From Bacilli bacterium (GTDB lineage: Bacteria > Bacillota_I > Bacilli_A > RF39 > UBA660), in contig JAAWNF010000008.1 of assembly GCA_022798795.1 (NCBI GenBank), positions 1 to 32,743 on the forward strand: a stretch of 32,743 bases of DNA. Direction: 5' to 3'. The translations under genes and the position numbers were made by a program. Below, piece by piece: positions 23,154 through 29,829 of this stretch; position 1 is the stretch's first letter; the number at the start of each line of letters is the position of its first letter. A model generated the notes under the pieces. That model was not told where the DNA came from, did not search any database, and saw only the letters and a list, made by a program, of their open reading frames with translations.

Positions 23154-24035
23154 TAAGTATCGAATAAATTCTTGCAAAAGTTTATTGTTAGCATTTTTTT
23201 TGTGAATGGCTACATATACATGTCTAGATGGAATTTCAAAATCTGTTTTTAGTTCGAACAATGTCTTAGATTTTATTTCTTTATCAATTCTATTGGTATT
23301 AATAAAACCAACACCTAAGCCTGCTTTCACAAATTCTAACACTAATCCATAACTGACTAATTCATAAGTTGCATTTAATATCACTCGTTCATTAGATGCA
23401 ATTCCATCTAAAAATGCTCTGGTAGAAGAAGAACTTTCTTGTAATATTAGTGGTAATGTATTTAACTCTTTCATAGAAAATATTTTATTTTTGAAATCTC
23501 CAAACTCTTGCATACTAGCAACAAAACGGTCATGCATTTCTTCAATGGGGATAAATAAAATGTCTTCAGAAGTTGGAACTAAACTAGTTAAAATAACCAA
23601 ATCTAATTGGTCGTTTACTAACATTTCAAGTAGTTTTTTAGATATATCATGTTTGATTAAAAATTGGATTTGTGTATGATGAGAACGAAATTTTTGAAGT
23701 GGTCCAAGTAAATTGTGTTGTAAGACAGTTGTTCCTCCACCAAATCGAATTATTATATTTTTTTCTTCAAATAATTCTTCAATTTTTCTTTTTCCACTTT
23801 GCAAACATTCAATTGGAACTTTTAAGTAATCAAGTAGTATTTCTCCTTCCTTGGTTAAATTCATTCCATGTTTTGTACGATAAAAAAGTGTATAACCGAT
23901 TTGTTCTTCTAATTTTTTAATAGATTGTGTAATGGCTGGTTGTGATATAAATAGTTCTTCCGCAGCTCTTGTTAAATTTTTGTGTTTTGCGACATAGTAA
24001 AAAACTTTATATAGTTCAAAATTCACATTTTCCAT
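23139..24035 (-). CDS. LysR family transcriptional regulator
   Basis: A 298-residue regulator of standard LysR length. The N-terminal winged helix-turn-helix (about residues 4-63) contains the FYYVAKHKNLTRAAEELFISQPAITQSIKKLEEQIGYTLFYR signature in full. The rest is the two-lobed effector-binding domain. It is divergent from the PHP/CoaE-CoaD genes, the usual LysR layout, and a 10-bp perfect inverted repeat lies between them. The regulator may thus control that operon and itself (inference). The effector cannot be predicted. The Shine-Dalgarno AAGGAG lies about 8 nt before the ATG. Confidence 0.94.
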   Translation of the reverse strand: MENVNFELYKVFYYVAKHKNLTRAAEELFISQPAITQSIKKLEEQIGYTLFYRTKHGMNLTKEGEILLDYLKVPIECLQSGKRKIEELFEEKNIIIRFGGGTTVLQHNLLGPLQKFRSHHTQIQFLIKHDISKKLLEMLVNDQLDLVILTSLVPTSEDILFIPIEEMHDRFVASMQEFGDFKNKIFSMKELNTLPLILQESSSSTRAFLDGIASNERVILNATYELVSYGLVLEFVKAGLGVGFINTNRIDKEIKSKTLFELKTDFEIPSRHVYVAIHKKNANNKLLQEFIRYLKKES

Positions 24036-24052
24036 AATAACTTCTCCTTATA

Positions 24053-24082
24053 ATAAGTATAAAAAATACCTATTATACTTAT
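24053..24082. promoter_or_regulatory. Inverted repeat, probable LysR operator
   Basis: ATAAGTATAA (24053-24062) and TTATACTTAT (24073-24082) are a perfect 10-bp inverted repeat with a 10-bp gap, so equivalent points are about 20 bp, two helical turns, apart. It contains T-N11-A spacings as in LysR sites and overlaps the -35 of the PHP operon. Confidence 0.6.
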
Positions 24083-24101
24083 ACCATATGATGCGATATA
24101 A
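24073..24101 (+). promoter_or_regulatory. Promoter of PHP-CoaE/CoaD operon
   Basis: TTATAC (24073-24078), 17-bp spacer, TATAAT (24096-24101). The -35 is weak and coincides with the right arm of the inverted repeat, which suits an activator-dependent promoter. Confidence 0.5.
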
Positions 24102-24122
24102 TGCAATTAAAGGAATGATTTT

Positions 24123-24965
24123 ATGGAAACTTACAAAGATATGCATATTCATAGTACTTATTCAGATGGAAGCCTTAAAATACCAGTTTTATTGGAACAA
24201 TTGAGCAAGAAAAATATTGGTACTTTTGCTATAACAGACCATGATAGTTTAGATAGTGTAAGAGAACTAAAAGCATTAGGGAGCTCTTTAGAATGGTATT
24301 CTGGAATTGAAGTTAGTACAATTTATAATCATCATAAAATTCATTTACTAGGTTATGGATTTGATGAAAATAATGCAGCAATGATTGAATTGGTCGAATG
24401 GATTAAGAAACAAAGACAATTGCGCTTTTATGGTATGGTAAAAAAAGCAGAAAAAGAATTTCAGTTAGCGATACCCATTTCCTATTTTCAACAGTTAGAA
24501 AAAGAGGGAACAATTTTAGTTCGACCTCATTTGATGCGGTATTTAGTGAAGCAGGGGTGTGGAGATTCATCCGATATTATGGATAGAATTGAAAATAGTT
24601 GTATTTCTAAAATACCTTATAGAGTTAACTTAATGTGGGCAATAGAAGCCTTGAAAAAAGCAAAAGCATTATTACTGATTGCACATCCCAAGGAAATAGA
24701 AAAGGAAAGTCATATTGCTTTTGAAACAATAATAGACGATTTGATAAAATTAGGAATTGATGGAATTGAAGTTTTTCATAGTATACATACAGATGCCGAT
24801 GTGAAACGGTATCATGATTTGGCTTTAAAGTATCATTTGTTAGAAAGTGGTGGAAGTGATTATCATGGACCAGATAGAAAAGGTCGGACATTAGGACAAG
24901 TTACAAAAAGCGAAAAAAAAGTGAAACAACTTTCTTTAGTACAAGAATTGAGGGATAGAAGATGA
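24123..24965 (+). CDS. PHP-domain phosphoesterase (YciV/TrpH-like)
   Basis: A 280-residue PHP metallo-phosphoesterase. Metal-ligand motifs are in order: DMHIHSTYSDG at the start, ITDHDSLD, GIEVSTIYNHHKIHLLGYGFD, RPHL, LIAHPKE, GIEVFHSIHTD and GGSDYHGP. This set and the length match the YciV/TrpH branch, whose characterised members are 3',5'-nucleotide bisphosphate phosphatases (pAp to AMP) and 5'-3' exoribonucleases (RNase AM). Its stop overlaps the next start (ATGA, 24962-24965), coupling it to the CoaE/CoaD genes. As pAp is formed when CoA is used by AcpS, a link with CoA metabolism is plausible. AAAGGA precedes the ATG. Confidence 0.9.
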   Translation: METYKDMHIHSTYSDGSLKIPVLLEQLSKKNIGTFAITDHDSLDSVRELKALGSSLEWYSGIEVSTIYNHHKIHLLGYGFDENNAAMIELVEWIKKQRQLRFYGMVKKAEKEFQLAIPISYFQQLEKEGTILVRPHLMRYLVKQGCGDSSDIMDRIENSCISKIPYRVNLMWAIEALKKAKALLLIAHPKEIEKESHIAFETIIDDLIKLGIDGIEVFHSIHTDADVKRYHDLALKYHLLESGGSDYHGPDRKGRTLGQVTKSEKKVKQLSLVQELRDRR

Positions 24966-25024
24966 TTATCGGAGTAACTGGAAAAAGTGGTTCAGGAAAA
25001 ACATATTTTTCTAATTTATTGTGA
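24962..25024 (+). pseudogene. CoaE N-terminal Walker A fragment (20 codons)
   Basis: The ATG overlaps the PHP stop and encodes MIIGVTGKSGSGKTYFSNLL, the first strand and complete P-loop (GKSGSGKT) of dephospho-CoA kinase, then stops at TGA (25022-25024). The remainder of the kinase continues in the -1 frame from GTG at 25021, so stop and start overlap as GTGA. About five residues usually found between the P-loop and the DxD strand are missing; a 16-nt deletion would explain both this gap and the frame change. It may be a broken gene, an assembly error, or a true split enzyme. The frame itself is unmistakable. Confidence 0.75.
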
Positions 25025-25971
25025 TTCATGTAGATGAAGTAGTACATTCCATTTTAGATGATATAGATTTTAAAAGAGCATTTGCAATAAAATATACAGA
25101 AGCATTTTTTGATAATGGGAAAATTAATCGAAAAAAATTGGGAACTTTTCTTTTTTCTTCAAAGCAAGCTATGGATGAATATAATCAGTTCATCTATGTA
25201 TTTATAGAAAGAGAAATCGATAAAATCATAGAAAGAAGTAAAAAGCCAATAATTATAGACTGGATGCAATTGCCAATGACAAAATATTTTGAAAGATGTA
25301 CTAGAAAAATTTTATTAACAGCACCTAAAACAGTAAGAATGGAACGGATTGAGAAAAGAGATAAAGTATCTGAAGATTATAGGAATAAAAGAGAAGACTT
25401 TATGCTGCAATATGATAACTTAATGTTTGATGAAGTAATTATAAATGACCATTCAGATTTGAATATTTATGCAGATAAAATTATAAATGGTCTTCCAACT
25501 GTAGGATTTTATGCTGGAAGTTTTGACCCGTTTACGAATGGCCATTTAGAGATTATTAAGAAAGCAAGTACTTTATTTGATACAATTATAGTAGGGATAG
25601 GACAAAATCCAGATAAAGTAAGACATTATCCAGTAGAAGAAATGAAAAAAGCAATATCATATTCATTGAAAAGAGAAGGAATGAATGCTTTCGTTGTTAC
25701 TTATTTAGGATTGACATATCAAGAGGCAAAAAGGCATCGAACAAGCGCATTAATTAGAGGAATTAGAGACCAAATCGATTATCAATATGAAGAAGAAATT
25801 GCCAAATATAATGAACAACATAGTAATATTGATACCATTTATTTAAGAGCAGGAAGTATAGGACATATTAGTTCAACTTTAGTAAGAAGGAAACTAGAAA
25901 AAGGACAAGATATTAAAGAGCTTGTCCCAGAACCTGTTTATCAATATATTATGAAGAAACAAAATTCTTAA
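25021..25971 (+). CDS. coaD: CoaE-like (no P-loop) fused to phosphopantetheine adenylyltransferase CoaD
   Basis: A 316-residue fusion. Residues about 1-155 match dephospho-CoA kinase without its N-terminus: VIHVDEVVHSIL corresponds to the DADxIAH substrate-binding strand, KIDKIIERSKKPIIIDWMQLP to the PLLFE region (diverged), and RMERIEKRDKVSEDYRNKREDF to the lid with its RxxRD signature. Residues about 157-316 are a complete CoaD: AGSFDPFTNGH nucleotide-binding motif, SALIRGIRDQIDYQYEEEIAKYN, and ISSTLVRRKL. CoaD makes dephospho-CoA and CoaE phosphorylates it, so the fused steps are consecutive. The order is the reverse of the animal COASY protein. Start GTG 25021 overlaps the fragment's TGA; no clear Shine-Dalgarno is seen, so expression depends on coupling. 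Confidence 0.85.
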   Translation: MIHVDEVVHSILDDIDFKRAFAIKYTEAFFDNGKINRKKLGTFLFSSKQAMDEYNQFIYVFIEREIDKIIERSKKPIIIDWMQLPMTKYFERCTRKILLTAPKTVRMERIEKRDKVSEDYRNKREDFMLQYDNLMFDEVIINDHSDLNIYADKIINGLPTVGFYAGSFDPFTNGHLEIIKKASTLFDTIIVGIGQNPDKVRHYPVEEMKKAISYSLKREGMNAFVVTYLGLTYQEAKRHRTSALIRGIRDQIDYQYEEEIAKYNEQHSNIDTIYLRAGSIGHISSTLVRRKLEKGQDIKELVPEPVYQYIMKKQNS

Positions 25972-26006
25972 TTTTTATCATTATAAATTGAAAAAGATGA
26001 AATTTG

Positions 26007-26043
26007 AAAAAAGAGTTATGATTCGACGAAATCAACTTTTTTT
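26007..26043. terminator. Bidirectional terminator, coaD / ybaK
   Basis: AAAAAAGAGTT (26007-26017) pairs with AACT plus T-run (26034-26043), with one G-T wobble, and an inner GATT/AATC stem. It serves both convergent genes. Confidence 0.75.
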
Positions 26044-26509
26044 ATTTTTCTTTTGTGATGTCAATCCATTTAGTCATATGACTAAGTTTTTCTAATTCAG
26101 ATATAGAAAGTGCGATAGCAGAATGAGCATTACCACAAGCAGGATAAACAATATTATGCTCTTTTAAAGAAATATCTAAATAAACAGGAAGATTATTTTT
26201 CAGTCCAAAAGGACAAATTCCTCCTACTGCATGACCTGTAAATTCTAAGGCTTCATCAGGACTAAGCATTCTAGCTTTTCTTTCAAATGTTTTTTTAAAT
26301 TTTGCATTGTCCACTTTTCTAGTACCTGCTACAACGACTAATAAGCAACTATTTTCAGTTTTAAATGTTAATGTTTTAGCAATCATATCGGGTTCAACAT
26401 GTAATGCTTCAGCTGCTTCTAAAACGGTTGCAGTTTTTTCTTTTAATAGAATTATTTTATCTTGGTAACCAATTTTTTCAAATTCTTTTGTTACTTCTAG
26501 TAATCCCAT
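26042..26509 (-). CDS. ybaK: Cys-tRNA(Pro)/Cys-tRNA deacylase, YbaK/EbsC family
   Basis: A 155-residue YbaK-like editing domain. It hydrolyses mischarged Cys-tRNA(Pro) in trans, using substrate-assisted chemistry. Landmarks are AKTLTFKTENSCLLVVVAGTRKVDNAKFKK (with the conserved Lys), the GHAVGGICPFGLKNNLPVYLD glycine loop and the C-terminal YPACGNAHSAIALSISELEKL. Length is standard. The frame is open for 11 more codons upstream, but AGGAGG lies 8 nt before the ATG at 26509, which is the start. Some members of this family have other tRNA substrates; the exact one is unproven. Confidence 0.92.
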   Translation of the reverse strand: MGLLEVTKEFEKIGYQDKIILLKEKTATVLEAAEALHVEPDMIAKTLTFKTENSCLLVVVAGTRKVDNAKFKKTFERKARMLSPDEALEFTGHAVGGICPFGLKNNLPVYLDISLKEHNIVYPACGNAHSAIALSISELEKLSHMTKWIDITKEK

Positions 26510-26532
26510 AAAAAAACCTCCTATTTTTTTAT

Positions 26533-26541
26533 ATTTTATCA
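26533..26541 (-). promoter_or_regulatory. Extended -10 for ybaK
   Basis: Minus-strand TGATAAAAT (TGn-TAAAAT) lies 24 bp upstream of the ATG. The -35 is weak. It overlaps the upper alternative start and argues against it. Confidence 0.4.
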
Positions 26542-26542
26542 T

Positions 26543-26780
26543 ATTTTTAACAATTTGAGATAAGAAGTTCCTTTTCCATAATAAGCTCTTAAGAAATGAG
26601 TTTTATATGAAACGTGGGAAATTACAAATCTAATGTTATATTACTTTAAAAAAACAACCAGTTATGATGCTGTGTGAGAAAATATTATTGGCATAATGCA
26701 TACAAGATTTTTGGTCTTAACACATTTTCTCAATTAATGGAAAAATGCTTTTTTTAAGCACTTCATCATCAATCAAAACT
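26543..26780. other. Long intergenic region with nested hairpins
   Basis: No gene is seen between ybaK and the engB promoter. The region holds a nested structure: outer arms TGAGAAAAT (26675-26683) and ATTTTCTCA (26724-26732), an inner hairpin ATTAT/ATAAT (26684-26688, 26693-26697; loop TGGC) stacked directly on it, a second hairpin AAGA/TCTT (26704-26707, 26715-26718), and then TGCTT/AAGCA (26746-26760), which has a T-run only on the minus strand. It could be a small RNA or leader, or chance in AT-rich DNA. Confidence 0.4.
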
Positions 26781-26810
26781 TTGACAAATAATCTTTCCAC
26801 ATGTTATAAT
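26781..26810 (+). promoter_or_regulatory. Sigma-A promoter of engB
   Basis: TTGACA (26781-26786), 18-bp spacer, TATAAT (26805-26810) with TGT before it (extended -10). Both hexamers are consensus, so this is a strong promoter. Confidence 0.8.
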
Positions 26811-26847
26811 AAAGTAACTTAAAAGTCTTGTAGAAAGGACGTATGTT

Positions 26848-27429
26848 ATGAAAATAAATTCGGTTAATTTAGTGATTAGTGCAGTAAGACGTAGTCAATA
26901 TCCAACAGATGAAAAACCAGAGTTTTTATTGGTAGGAAGGTCAAATGTCGGAAAAAGTAGCTTTATCAATACCATTATTCATAGAAAAAATTATGCTAGG
27001 ACATCAGCTACTCCAGGAAAAACGCAAACCATTAATTTTTATTTAGTAAATGATGAATTCTATTTGGTAGATGCTCCTGGGTATGGTTATGCAGCATTAA
27101 ATAAAACAAAGCAAAAAAAGTTTGGATTGATGATGGAAGATTATTTGAAAAATAGACCTAACTTAAAGCAAGTTTTTATGTTAGTAGATTTTCGTCATAA
27201 ACCAACTAGTGATGATATTATGATGTATAACTTTTTAAAATACTATAAGCTTCCTGTGACTATTGTCGCAACAAAGATTGATAAAGTAGGAATCACGTTA
27301 CACCAACGTCAAAGAAGTGCGATTTTAGATGAATTAGAACTTGTGGTAGGAGATGATTTCGTATTATTTTCTAGCGTAACAAAAGAAGGTTCAGAAGAAA
27401 TTAGTGAAAAAATAAGCAGAACAATTTAA
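26848..27429 (+). CDS. engB: Ribosome-biogenesis GTPase EngB (YsxC/YihA)
   Basis: A 193-residue GTPase needed for assembly of the 50S subunit. The G motifs are all present: G1 GRSNVGKSS (about residues 30-38), G2 region with TSATPGKTQTINFY, G3 DAPGYGYA, G4 TKIDKVG and G5 FSSVTKEG. Length is normal. AAAGGA is upstream of the ATG. In many Firmicutes it follows lon or clpX; here it is a single unit with a strong promoter, 47 nt upstream of an unknown gene and close to der, a second 50S-assembly GTPase. Confidence 0.95.
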   Translation: MKINSVNLVISAVRRSQYPTDEKPEFLLVGRSNVGKSSFINTIIHRKNYARTSATPGKTQTINFYLVNDEFYLVDAPGYGYAALNKTKQKKFGLMMEDYLKNRPNLKQVFMLVDFRHKPTSDDIMMYNFLKYYKLPVTIVATKIDKVGITLHQRQRSAILDELELVVGDDFVLFSSVTKEGSEEISEKISRTI

Positions 27430-27431
27430 TG

Positions 27432-27461
27432 TTTACCATGTAACTATTCTTTTCATATAAT
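27432..27461 (+). promoter_or_regulatory. Sigma-A promoter
   Basis: TTTACC (27432-27437), 18-bp spacer, TATAAT (27456-27461), then AGGTGAT and the ATG at 27477. It starts 2 bp after the engB stop. Confidence 0.5.
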
Positions 27462-27476
27462 ACTTTAGGTGATAGA

Positions 27477-27980
27477 ATGAAAGTGTTAAAAAATGAGGGA
27501 AGAGACATGGTTATTTTTTTGCCATCTTCCAATATTTTTTTAGATAAATTAAAGCGAGAAGAATTAGAAGATTACTTTAAGTCACTTTTTTTAAAATTAG
27601 AAGAGCGATATGGAATAGACCAAAGTGGCTTTTATCAAATTTATGTTTATAAAGATTCATATTATGGTGCGATTTTAGAAATAGAAGAGGAAGATATTCC
27701 TTATTTGGATTATATGGATAATGAAGTAGAAATGAATATTCATATTCCAAAAAGTACAAATTTTATGTATCAAGTAGAAGATATTCTCGATTTAGATAAA
27801 GATATCTTGAATTTGGCAAATCTTTATTATTATCAAAATAAATTTTATATAGAGCTAAAAAAAGAAATTTCTAAAAAAAGCTATCTAAAATTGTTAGAAT
27901 ATGGGGAATTAATATATGGAGAACAGGTTCAGAAAATACAAAAATTTGGAAAGTTATTTCATAGTGTATTTTGTGAATAA
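27477..27980 (+). CDS. Hypothetical acidic protein between engB and der
   Basis: A 167-residue soluble protein that I do not recognise. It alternates beta strands (MVIFLPSSNIFLD, GFYQIYVYKDSYYGAILEIEEEDI) with helices and is rich in Tyr, Glu and Asp. No signal peptide, membrane segment or catalytic motif is visible. AGGTGAT precedes the ATG. It has its own weak promoter but is only 38 nt from der, which has an extended -10 promoter inside that gap. Placement between two 50S-assembly GTPases is suggestive only. Confidence 0.78.
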   Translation: MKVLKNEGRDMVIFLPSSNIFLDKLKREELEDYFKSLFLKLEERYGIDQSGFYQIYVYKDSYYGAILEIEEEDIPYLDYMDNEVEMNIHIPKSTNFMYQVEDILDLDKDILNLANLYYYQNKFYIELKKEISKKSYLKLLEYGELIYGEQVQKIQKFGKLFHSVFCE

Positions 27981-27998
27981 GCAGATATATGCTATAAT
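27971..27998 (+). promoter_or_regulatory. Sigma-A promoter of der
   Basis: TTGTGA (27971-27976), 16-bp spacer, TATAAT (27993-27998), with TG at 27990-27991 making an extended -10. Confidence 0.6.
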
Positions 27999-28018
27999 GT
28001 AGCAAGTGAGGTGAGACT

Positions 28019-29338
28019 ATGAGAAAACCAGTTGTAGCTTTATTGGGAAGACCAAATGTAGGAAAATCTACCATTTTCAATCGATTAGTCGGAAAAAAAA
28101 TATCTATTATTGAAGATACGCCTGGAATTACTAGAGATCGTATTTATGGAACTGTGAATCATAATAACACAAGTTTTCATTTAATTGATACTGGTGGAAT
28201 TGATATAGAAACAGAAGGTTTTAATACGGATATAAAAAGTCAAGCTGAGCTTGCGATAGATGAAGCTGATATTATTTTGTTTGTAGTTGATGGGAAAGAG
28301 GGTCTAACTTCTAATGATTTAGTTGTTCGAGATATGCTTAGAAAGTCGAAAAAAACAGTATATGTGGTTATTAATAAAACGGATAGCAAATTTTATAAAG
28401 AACATGAGTATGATTTTTATGAACTTGGTTTTGAGCATTATTTTCCTGTAAGTGGAGAACAAAATTTAGGTATTTACGATTTATTAGAAGAGATAACAAA
28501 AAATTTTCACTTTATGGAAGAAGTATCCAATGAAAAAGCCATTCATTTTTCAGTGATAGGAAGACCAAATGTAGGGAAAAGTAGTTTAGTAAATGCATTA
28601 TTAAATGAGGAAAGAGTGATTGTTTCAAATATAGCAGGAACCACACGAGATGCAATTGATACCCCATTTACATATCATGGAGAAGAGTTTGTAGTAATTG
28701 ATACTGCAGGAATGAGAAAAAAAGGAAAAGTATATGAAAGTGTAGAAAAGTATAGTTTGCTTCGTTCTATGAAAGCGATAGACCGGTCTGATGTATGTTT
28801 GATTGTACTGGATGCCAGTACAGGGATTATAGAACACGATAAACATATTGCAGGGTATGCATTAGAAGCAGGAAAGGCAGTTATTTTAGTAGTTAATAAA
28901 TGGGATACAATAGAAGATAAAGATATGGCTATGAAAAATTTTACAAAAGAACTTAAAAGTGAATTTCAATTTATGACATATGCACCAATTGTTTTTTTAT
29001 CAGCATTAACTAAAAAAAGAATTCATACTTTAATGCCAGAAATTAAAAGGGTATATGAGAATAGTAAACGTGAGATAAAAACCAATTTGCTTAATGATGT
29101 TATGAATGATGCTTATGCTCTAAATTTACCACCATCTTATAAAGGAAAACGCTTAAAAATATATTTTTGTCATCAAGCGAGCACCTGTCCTCCAACATTT
29201 AACATTCAAGTAAATAATAAAGGACTTGTTCATTTTTCATATGAAAGATATTTAGAAAATAAAATTAGAGAATCTTTTGATTTTGAAGGAACTCCAATTG
29301 TGATTCAATTTAAAAATAAAGGAGAGCAAGAAATGTAA
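28019..29338 (+). CDS. der: Ribosome-biogenesis GTPase Der (EngA)
   Basis: A 439-residue GTPase with two tandem G domains and a C-terminal KH-like domain, acting in 50S subunit assembly. Domain 1 (about 1-160): GRPNVGKST, DTGGID, NKTD. Domain 2 (about 175-345): GRPNVGKSS, DTAGMR, NKWD. The KH-like part (about 350-439) includes the conserved HQASTCPPTFNIQVNN and YLENKIRESFDFEGTPI. All motifs are intact. Der lies near spoIVA in Bacillus subtilis too, with gpsA and others between; here spoVIF takes that place. GAGGTGAG precedes the ATG. Confidence 0.96.
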   Translation: MRKPVVALLGRPNVGKSTIFNRLVGKKISIIEDTPGITRDRIYGTVNHNNTSFHLIDTGGIDIETEGFNTDIKSQAELAIDEADIILFVVDGKEGLTSNDLVVRDMLRKSKKTVYVVINKTDSKFYKEHEYDFYELGFEHYFPVSGEQNLGIYDLLEEITKNFHFMEEVSNEKAIHFSVIGRPNVGKSSLVNALLNEERVIVSNIAGTTRDAIDTPFTYHGEEFVVIDTAGMRKKGKVYESVEKYSLLRSMKAIDRSDVCLIVLDASTGIIEHDKHIAGYALEAGKAVILVVNKWDTIEDKDMAMKNFTKELKSEFQFMTYAPIVFLSALTKKRIHTLMPEIKRVYENSKREIKTNLLNDVMNDAYALNLPPSYKGKRLKIYFCHQASTCPPTFNIQVNNKGLVHFSYERYLENKIRESFDFEGTPIVIQFKNKGEQEM

Positions 29339-29357
29339 ACGCATTAAGCGTTTTTTT
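29337..29357 (+). terminator. Intrinsic terminator of der
   Basis: AAACGC (29337-29342) and GCGTTT (29348-29353) pair around ATTAA, with T to 29357. The stem overlaps the stop codon. Confidence 0.8.
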
Positions 29358-29458
29358 ATTATAATAATTAGAATTGATAATAAATATGTAAGATGAAGTT
29401 TTTTTATAGCAAGTAAACAATTTATAAAAGTTTAATTTGATGAATTATACTATAAGGA

Positions 29459-29485
29459 ACAAAAAAATAAATTTATCATATTTTA
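29459..29485 (+). promoter_or_regulatory. Candidate sigma-K promoter of spoVIF
   Basis: AC (29459-29460), 16 bp, CATATTTTA (29477-29485) fits the sigma-K pattern AC-N16/17-CATANNNTA exactly. It lies 17 bp before the ATG. The Bacillus spoVIF gene is sigma-K controlled, so site and gene agree. Confidence 0.6.
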
Positions 29486-29501
29486 ACGTAGGAGGTATAT
29501 T

Positions 29502-29747
29502 ATGTTTAACTTTTCAGATAATTTCTTTAATAAAATTGAGAAAAAAACAAATGTTGGTAAGGAAACCATTTTAGAACTTGCTAGTAAATTACAACAAGGA
29601 GATATGAAAGATGAAGGTACTTTAAGAGAAATTATAAGGGAACTTGGAAAAATGACAGGCAAAGAGGTCAGTAAGGAGAAAGAAGATAAAATCATTTCAG
29701 CAGTAGTAAATGATAAAGTTCCAAAAGATTTAGATAAATTTGTATAG
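29502..29747 (+). CDS. spoVIF: Stage VI sporulation protein F
   Basis: An 81-residue protein matching SpoVIF (PF14069) along its length: FFNKIEKKTNVGKETILELASKLQQ, the DEGTLREIIRELGKMTGKEVSKEKEDKI core and the NDKVPKDLDKF end. In Bacillus, SpoVIF is made late in the mother cell and is needed for proper coat assembly by stabilising the regulator GerE. AGGAGG precedes the ATG. It lies directly before spoIVA, another coat-assembly gene, but has a different type of promoter. Confidence 0.88.
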   Translation: MFNFSDNFFNKIEKKTNVGKETILELASKLQQGDMKDEGTLREIIRELGKMTGKEVSKEKEDKIISAVVNDKVPKDLDKFV

Positions 29748-29773
29748 TTTTCTATTTTTTCCTGTATTTTGTT

Positions 29774-29800
29774 CTAACTACAAAAAACAATTCATATAGT
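29774..29800 (+). promoter_or_regulatory. Possible sigma-E promoter of spoIVA
   Basis: CTA (29774-29776), 16 bp, CATATAGT (29793-29800) resembles ATA-N16-CATACAHT with three mismatches overall. spoIVA is sigma-E-dependent in Bacillus, which raises an otherwise weak match. Confidence 0.4.
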
Positions 29801-29829
29801 TTAAATGAATTAAGGAAAGTAGGGAATAT

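Noticed and set aside
23082-23156. 24-codon frame between the Rieske and LysR genes
   Set aside because: No Shine-Dalgarno, and the frame runs through a strong terminator hairpin.
24997-25024. Programmed -1 frameshift joining the CoaE P-loop to the fusion
   Set aside because: The -1 frame has a stop (TAA, 25012-25014), so slippage would have to occur after it, where the bases (TTTATTGTGA) form no slippery heptamer and no downstream structure is evident.
25022-25024. TGA read as Trp (code 4), joining the kinase
   Set aside because: Reading through TGA leads to TAG one codon after ATG in the same frame, and TGA is a true stop for several other genes in the window.
26660-26760. Known riboswitch, T-box or 6S RNA
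   Set aside because: No T-box AGGGTGG motif, no recognisable aptamer core, and too short for 6S RNA; left as an unassigned structured region.
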